From: Alphaproteobacteria bacterium
GTDB taxonomy: Bacteria > Pseudomonadota > Alphaproteobacteria > Micropepsales > Micropepsaceae
NCBI GenBank assembly: GCA_003131925.1
Contig: PKWC01000199.1
Span: 247 to 9,842, forward strand
Length of the DNA: 9,596 nt
Direction: 5' to 3'
The translations under genes were made by a program, and so were the position numbers. The notes under the pieces are model-generated. The model had not been told where the DNA came from. It did no database searches and was given only the letters and a program-made list of their open reading frames with translations. Of the stretch, positions 6,895 to 9,596 are shown piece after piece. Numbering within the stretch: position 1 is the stretch's first letter; each line of letters starts with the position of its first letter.

Positions 6895-6974
6895 GAAATC
6901 TCCGGTCGAAGCACGATCAACCCGCTTTATACTGGCCCTTCGTGGCGACGGAAACCTGGATAAGGCAAGGACGC
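6895..6974. promoter_or_regulatory. Divergent aroQ / thiSG promoter region
   Basis: Eighty bases separate the two divergent genes. On the plus strand TATACT (6928-6933) is a good -10 candidate for thiSG. On the minus strand the overlapping TATAAA (6931-6926) is a -10 candidate for aroQ, giving a short leader of about 25 bases. Neither has a good -35 element. If both are used they overlap and would compete. thiSG has AAGGA just before its ATG. A complete TPP riboswitch is not present. Confidence 0.35.
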
Positions 6975-7976
6975 ATGGCGTGGGCTCTCAAAATCAACGG
7001 TGAAGAGCGACGGTTCGACCACTCGCTTACCGTGCGGGAAATGCTGATTCTTCTCGGCCTCGATCCCGCAAAGATTGCCGTCGAGCGCAACCTCGCGATC
7101 GTCCCGCGCTCGAGCTACGGCGATATCAGGCTGGGCGACGGCGACAGGATCGAGATCGTGCACTTCATCGGCGGCGGTAACGCGCCGATCGCCAATTTAC
7201 CCGAGGACAAGCCGCTCACAATCGCCGGACGGACCTATGCGTCGCGACTGATCATCGGAACCGGCAAGTACAAGACCTATGCCGAGAATGCCGCGGCGCT
7301 CGAGGCGTCGGGAGCCGAAATCGTGACCGTTGCCGTGCGGCGGGTGAATCTCAGCGATCCCGGCGCACCGCGGCTTGTCGACTACATCGATCCGAAGAAA
7401 GTCACCTATCTGCCCAACACCGCCGGCTGCTTCACCGGCGAGGATGCCGTGCGCACCTTGCGGCTCGCGCGCGAGGCCGGTGGCTGGACGCTCGTGAAGC
7501 TCGAAGTCCTGGGCGACCGCAAGACGCTCTATCCCGACATGCTGGAGACATTGCGCGCCACGGAACTGCTCATTCGCGAAGGATTCCAGGTGATGGTGTA
7601 TTGCAGCGACGATCCGCTGATGGCCACGCGTCTCGAAGAGATGGGAGCAGTCGCGATCATGCCCCTCGCTGCGCCGATCGGCTCGGGTCTCGGTGTGCAG
7701 AATGCCGTCAATATTCGGATGATCGTCGAAGAGGCCAAAGTGCCGGTGATCGTCGATGCGGGCGTCGGCACGGCGTCCGACGCGGCCAAGGCGATGGAGC
7801 TCGGATGCGACGGCGTGCTGATGAATACTGCGATCGCGGGCGCGAAGGATCCGATTGCGATGGCGCGTGCGATGAAGCTTGCGGTCGAGGCCGGCCGGCT
7901 CGCATATCGCGCTGGTCGAATCGAGCGCAAGCTGTATGCGACGGCTTCGAGTCCGTTGACGGGGCTGATCGGGTAG
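6975..7976 (+). CDS. thiSG: Fused sulfur carrier ThiS and thiazole synthase ThiG
   Basis: ThiG builds the thiazole phosphate of thiamine from deoxyxylulose phosphate, a glycine-derived imine and sulfur delivered by ThiS thiocarboxylate. Here both are in one uninterrupted 333-residue frame. Residues 1-68 are a full ThiS ubiquitin-like fold, ending in RIEIVHFIGGG. The linker NAPIANLPEDKP (69-80) leads directly into ThiG: LTIAGRTYASRLIIGTGKY, then LPNTAGC, VKLEVL with Schiff-base lysine K175, LMATRLEEMGAVAIMPLAAP, and IVDAGVGTASDAAKAMELGCDGVLMNTAI split over 258-288. No ATG or TTG lies at the domain junction; the nearest in-frame GTG (7158) is before the GGG. Such fusions are, as I recall, known in annotation as a bifunctional family. 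No thiE, thiF, thiO, thiH or thiC is in the window. Confidence 0.94.
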   Translation: MAWALKINGEERRFDHSLTVREMLILLGLDPAKIAVERNLAIVPRSSYGDIRLGDGDRIEIVHFIGGGNAPIANLPEDKPLTIAGRTYASRLIIGTGKYKTYAENAAALEASGAEIVTVAVRRVNLSDPGAPRLVDYIDPKKVTYLPNTAGCFTGEDAVRTLRLAREAGGWTLVKLEVLGDRKTLYPDMLETLRATELLIREGFQVMVYCSDDPLMATRLEEMGAVAIMPLAAPIGSGLGVQNAVNIRMIVEEAKVPVIVDAGVGTASDAAKAMELGCDGVLMNTAIAGAKDPIAMARAMKLAVEAGRLAYRAGRIERKLYATASSPLTGLIG

Positions 7977-8038
7977 GGCGCGCATCACCGCGAAAACCTC
8001 CTCCGCCCGCTTGCGCCGACGCCATGTAAACAGCTAAC

Positions 8039-8056
8039 GATTCCTCCCGGGGAATC
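8039..8056 (+). promoter_or_regulatory. Hairpin covering the ribosome-binding site of the DUF1499 gene
   Basis: GATTCC (8039-8044) and GGAATC (8051-8056) form a perfect 6-base stem around TCCCGG. The 3' arm contains GGGGAA, the only plausible Shine-Dalgarno sequence, and ends two bases before the ATG at 8059. In RNA the site would be paired, which could lower or control translation. The pairing is visible; the regulatory effect is inference. Confidence 0.35.
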
Positions 8057-8058
8057 TT

Positions 8059-8850
8059 ATGATGTTCACGCCGCCTGAAATCATCATTGCCGTGGTCGTG
8101 ATCGCGGCAATGATCTTCATTCCAGTCCTTCGCCGTCTGCTCGGGCTGATTATCCGCCTCGCGGTTTTTCTCGTCGCCGTGGGAATCGTAGCCGCCGGGG
8201 TCACGATGATGCTGAACAACGAAACAATTTTCGAACGGCCCGGCTTGGGGCAGCGAGTGGAGAGATTCCTCACGATGAACTCCGCCGCCTCGAGCACGAC
8301 CGGGTCGAGCTCAGTGGTCTGCGTGATGGAAAATCCCCCGCCGCCACCGCCCACCGCCGCCGAGGCCAAGCCGCACAAGCGTGCGCCAAAAAAAGAGCCC
8401 GAGATTCAGGATACCCGCAATGATCTCTCCAACGCGTCGCCCGCGCCGATCGACGACGTCTTTCCTGAATTGATTCGCCGCAGCTTCCCCGGCATCTCGC
8501 GCGACAAGCTGTTCCAACTCTCCACCGATACGGTCAACTCGCTCGGCGGATGGCGGATCGTTAAATCCAACCCGGCCAACTACACTATCGACTGCATCTA
8601 CACGTCGCGGATTTTCAAATTAGAGGACGACGTGCGAATCATAATCGACCCGTCCGGCGATATCGAAGTATGCTCGCGTTCCGGCCTGGCGCGCCCCGGC
8701 ACCACCTCGATGCTGCGCTTCTTCCCGGGCGACCTCGGCTCGAACGTCGGACACATCAAACAATTCTACGAGACGCTCGAGCCAAAAATGGACGAGGTCT
8801 ACAAAGAAGAGCAAGACAAGCAGAACGCAAAGAAGCCCCCGGGTCACTGA
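8059..8850 (+). CDS. Membrane-anchored DUF1499 domain protein
   Basis: The function is unknown. The 263-residue product has two adjacent hydrophobic segments (about 7-22 and 28-52) separated by LRRLLG. Next comes a low-complexity linker (about 74-130) with six consecutive prolines at 93-98 and a Lys-rich stretch, then a DUF1499 domain at about 133-241. Diagnostic parts are the FPELIR start, SLGGWRIV, IDCIYTSRIFKLEDDVRIII and the closing GDLGSNVGHIKQFYETL. DUF1499 proteins are common in Proteobacteria and are often membrane-linked. The C-terminal tail (242-263) is charged. Two ATG codons stand at the start; the first is used here. The gene follows thiSG by 82 bases on the same strand with no clear terminator between them, so co-transcription is possible but unproven. 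Nothing indicates a thiamine-related role. Confidence 0.82.
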   Translation: MMFTPPEIIIAVVVIAAMIFIPVLRRLLGLIIRLAVFLVAVGIVAAGVTMMLNNETIFERPGLGQRVERFLTMNSAASSTTGSSSVVCVMENPPPPPPTAAEAKPHKRAPKKEPEIQDTRNDLSNASPAPIDDVFPELIRRSFPGISRDKLFQLSTDTVNSLGGWRIVKSNPANYTIDCIYTSRIFKLEDDVRIIIDPSGDIEVCSRSGLARPGTTSMLRFFPGDLGSNVGHIKQFYETLEPKMDEVYKEEQDKQNAKKPPGH

Positions 8851-8904
8851 TCGCGCTGCGCCGCTTTTGACAAAACGCACTCGATCCCGTCAAGCTATGA
8901 TCGT

Positions 8905-9180
8905 ATGGCGATGCGGGAAGCTCAGATCGAGGCGCTCGCGACTCATCTCGTGAACGGGCTGATCGAGCGCGGCGTCATCAAGCCCAAGGCCGACGTCAAG
9001 GAACTGGTTGCGTGCGTGACTGAGCTGATGTCGGAAAATTTCGAGACCGAAGCGCAAATCGACGAAGAGGCCGACAAGATGGCGGAGGCGGAAGCGCGCC
9101 GCGACACGCGCCTCGACGTCACGCGGCTGCGTAATTTGATTCGCCAGCGGCTGGCCGAGAAGAAAAACTTTACGCTCTAG
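8905..9180 (+). CDS. Small DUF507-type protein, first copy
   Basis: The function is unknown. The 91-residue product is highly charged and probably helical, with no signal peptide or membrane segment. Its N-terminal part (EAQIEALATHLVNGLIERG, 5-23) aligns without gaps with the start of the neighbouring gene product (EARVLFLA at 5-12). Both share an acidic D/E-rich centre (here ETEAQIDEEADKM, 47-59). The C-terminus, RLRNLIRQRLAEKKNFTL, matches the DUF507 subfamily I remember ending in a similar LAKEKGF-type tail, and differs from the second copy. That alignment also favours ATG 8905 over the alternative at 8911. No Shine-Dalgarno site is visible. A TTGACA at 8867 and TATGAT at 8896 are 23 bases apart, too far for a standard promoter. 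The DUF507 assignment is from memory. Confidence 0.72.
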   Translation: MAMREAQIEALATHLVNGLIERGVIKPKADVKELVACVTELMSENFETEAQIDEEADKMAEAEARRDTRLDVTRLRNLIRQRLAEKKNFTL

Positions 9181-9219
9181 CAAATGCTATCGGGACGGGG
9201 AGCGGCGCTCGGCGGTAAA

Positions 9220-9235
9220 CGAGATCTCGATATCG
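9220..9235. repeat. Two overlapping palindromes upstream of the second DUF507 gene
   Basis: CGAGATCTCG (9220-9229) and CGATATCG (9228-9235) are both perfect palindromes sharing two bases. They lie directly upstream of the TATTCT element and 13 bases before the ATG. They could be an operator, but short palindromes like these can also arise by chance. Confidence 0.25.
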
Positions 9236-9248
9236 CTATTCTAAAAAG

Positions 9249-9527
9249 ATGAAACTGACTGAAGCACGAGTCCTGTTCCTGGCGCGCGAGTCACTGGCGA
9301 AATTGCGCGACGAGGGACTCGCCGAAATATCAAACTTTCCGCTCGCACTCCGGCAAGCGCGCGAAATCGTCGCGCAGTTCAATGAGCAGGGCGACGAAGT
9401 CGATGCGATCGTGCGCCGCAAGATCAATTCGATCAAACGCGGCGTCGTCGAAGGCTCGAACGAATGGACCATCCTCTACAAACGCTACCGCGACGAAGAG
9501 ATGCGGAAGAAAGGCCCGCAGCGGTGA
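9249..9527 (+). CDS. Small DUF507 family protein, second copy
   Basis: The function is unknown. The 92-residue product shows the classic DUF507 layout: MKLTEARVLFLARESLAKLRDEGL at the start (exact to residue 24 when read as two pieces, MKLTEARVLF and LARESLAKLRDEGL), an acidic middle (NEQGDEVDAIVRRKI), and a C-terminal signature RGVVEGSNEWTILYKRYRDEE (64-84, positions 68-73 being EGSNEW). It appears complete and soluble. It follows the first DUF507-type gene by 68 bases, consistent with an old tandem duplication. There is no good Shine-Dalgarno site; TATTCT at 9237-9242 lies six bases before the ATG, which would fit a leaderless transcript. I know this family mainly from Deltaproteobacteria, Acidobacteria and similar groups, so its presence beside alphaproteobacterial genes is odd. 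Confidence 0.85.
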   Translation: MKLTEARVLFLARESLAKLRDEGLAEISNFPLALRQAREIVAQFNEQGDEVDAIVRRKINSIKRGVVEGSNEWTILYKRYRDEEMRKKGPQR

Positions 9528-9596
9528 GTGAGGAAGGGTGGATCACTTTATCTAATGTGAAACCCGCGGTGGGGTTCACACTTCCTTCGGCAGGGC
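9524..9596 (+). CDS. Possible start of another gene, cut by window edge
   Basis: A GTG at 9524 overlaps the stop of the second DUF507 gene (GTGA). The frame is open for 24 codons to the window edge, reading GWITLSNVKPAVGFTLPSAG after the first four residues. The overlap is of the type seen in translationally coupled genes. However, the stretch is short, resembles nothing I recognise, and also contains a hairpin, so it may be non-coding. Confidence 0.2.
   Translation, partial: MSEEGWITLSNVKPAVGFTLPSAG
9556..9580 (+). terminator. Hairpin after the DUF507 genes, possible weak terminator
   Basis: TGTGAAACCC and GGGGTTCACA form a 10-base stem with one A-G mismatch and a GCGGT loop. The following bases (CTTCCTT) are T-rich but not a proper T-run, so termination would be weak or factor-assisted. 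The position 28 bases after the last clear stop codon fits a transcript end. Confidence 0.35.

Noticed and set aside
6951..6980. TPP riboswitch-like words (AACC, CTGGATAA, GGCA, AGG) just before thiSG
   Set aside because: They resemble the 3' half of the thi box, but the CTGAGA element is missing, the order is compressed, and only 80 bases are available. It may be chance or a decayed remnant. An Infernal search with the Rfam TPP model would settle it.
7197..7988. A 263-codon minus-strand frame opposite thiSG
   Set aside because: It is antisense to the conserved ThiG domain, is rich in His and Arg, and shows no domain signature.
8867..8901. TTGACA and TATGAT as a promoter for the first DUF507-type gene
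   Set aside because: The 23-base spacing is too long for a standard sigma-70 promoter, although each hexamer looks good alone.

Overview
The window looks like a chromosomal segment of a GC-rich alphaproteobacterium, most likely from or near the Rhizobiales or an uncultured relative. Three things support this. There is an NDUFA12-type complex I accessory protein, a family shared by Alphaproteobacteria and mitochondria. The class II ribonucleotide reductase is of the long alphaproteobacterial type. And the gene order NDUFA12-mlaD-DUF2155 facing aat-accC-accB-aroQ is one I recall as conserved in that class. I see no insertion sequence, phage gene, tRNA, rRNA or CRISPR array.

Layout from left to right. 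(1) Positions 1-2054, minus strand: the N-terminal 684 codons of the B12-dependent ribonucleotide reductase nrdJ, cut by the window edge. (2) Positions 2055-2494: a 440-base divergent intergenic region without a convincing gene. It holds a hairpin-rich nrdJ leader, a possible NrdR box, an AT-rich palindrome, and a perfect inverted repeat that covers the -35 element of a likely promoter for the rightward operon. (3) Positions 2495-3906, plus strand: a compact operon of an NDUFA12-like protein, MlaD and a secreted DUF2155 protein. (4) Positions 3759-6894, minus strand: aroQ-accB-accC-aat, with a 4-base start/stop overlap at aroQ/accB. The aat 3' end runs 148 bases antisense into the DUF2155 gene. 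(5) Positions 6975-9527, plus strand: a fused thiS-thiG gene, a two-segment membrane-anchored DUF1499 protein, and two consecutive small DUF507-type genes. Positions 9524-9596 hold a hairpin and perhaps the start of another gene.

The genes are mostly housekeeping: deoxynucleotide synthesis (nrdJ), respiratory complex I and outer-membrane lipid homeostasis (NDUFA12-like, MlaD), the biotin carboxylase half of acetyl-CoA carboxylase plus shikimate-pathway dehydroquinase (accBC, aroQ), N-degron tagging (aat), and thiamine thiazole synthesis (thiSG). I see no evidence for a new defence or mobile system. The observations most worth following up are the ThiS-ThiG fusion, in which the ThiS C-terminal glycines that normally carry sulfur are buried in the chain; the DUF507 pair, which I associate with other phyla; and the regulatory structures in the nrdJ/NDUFA12 intergenic region.
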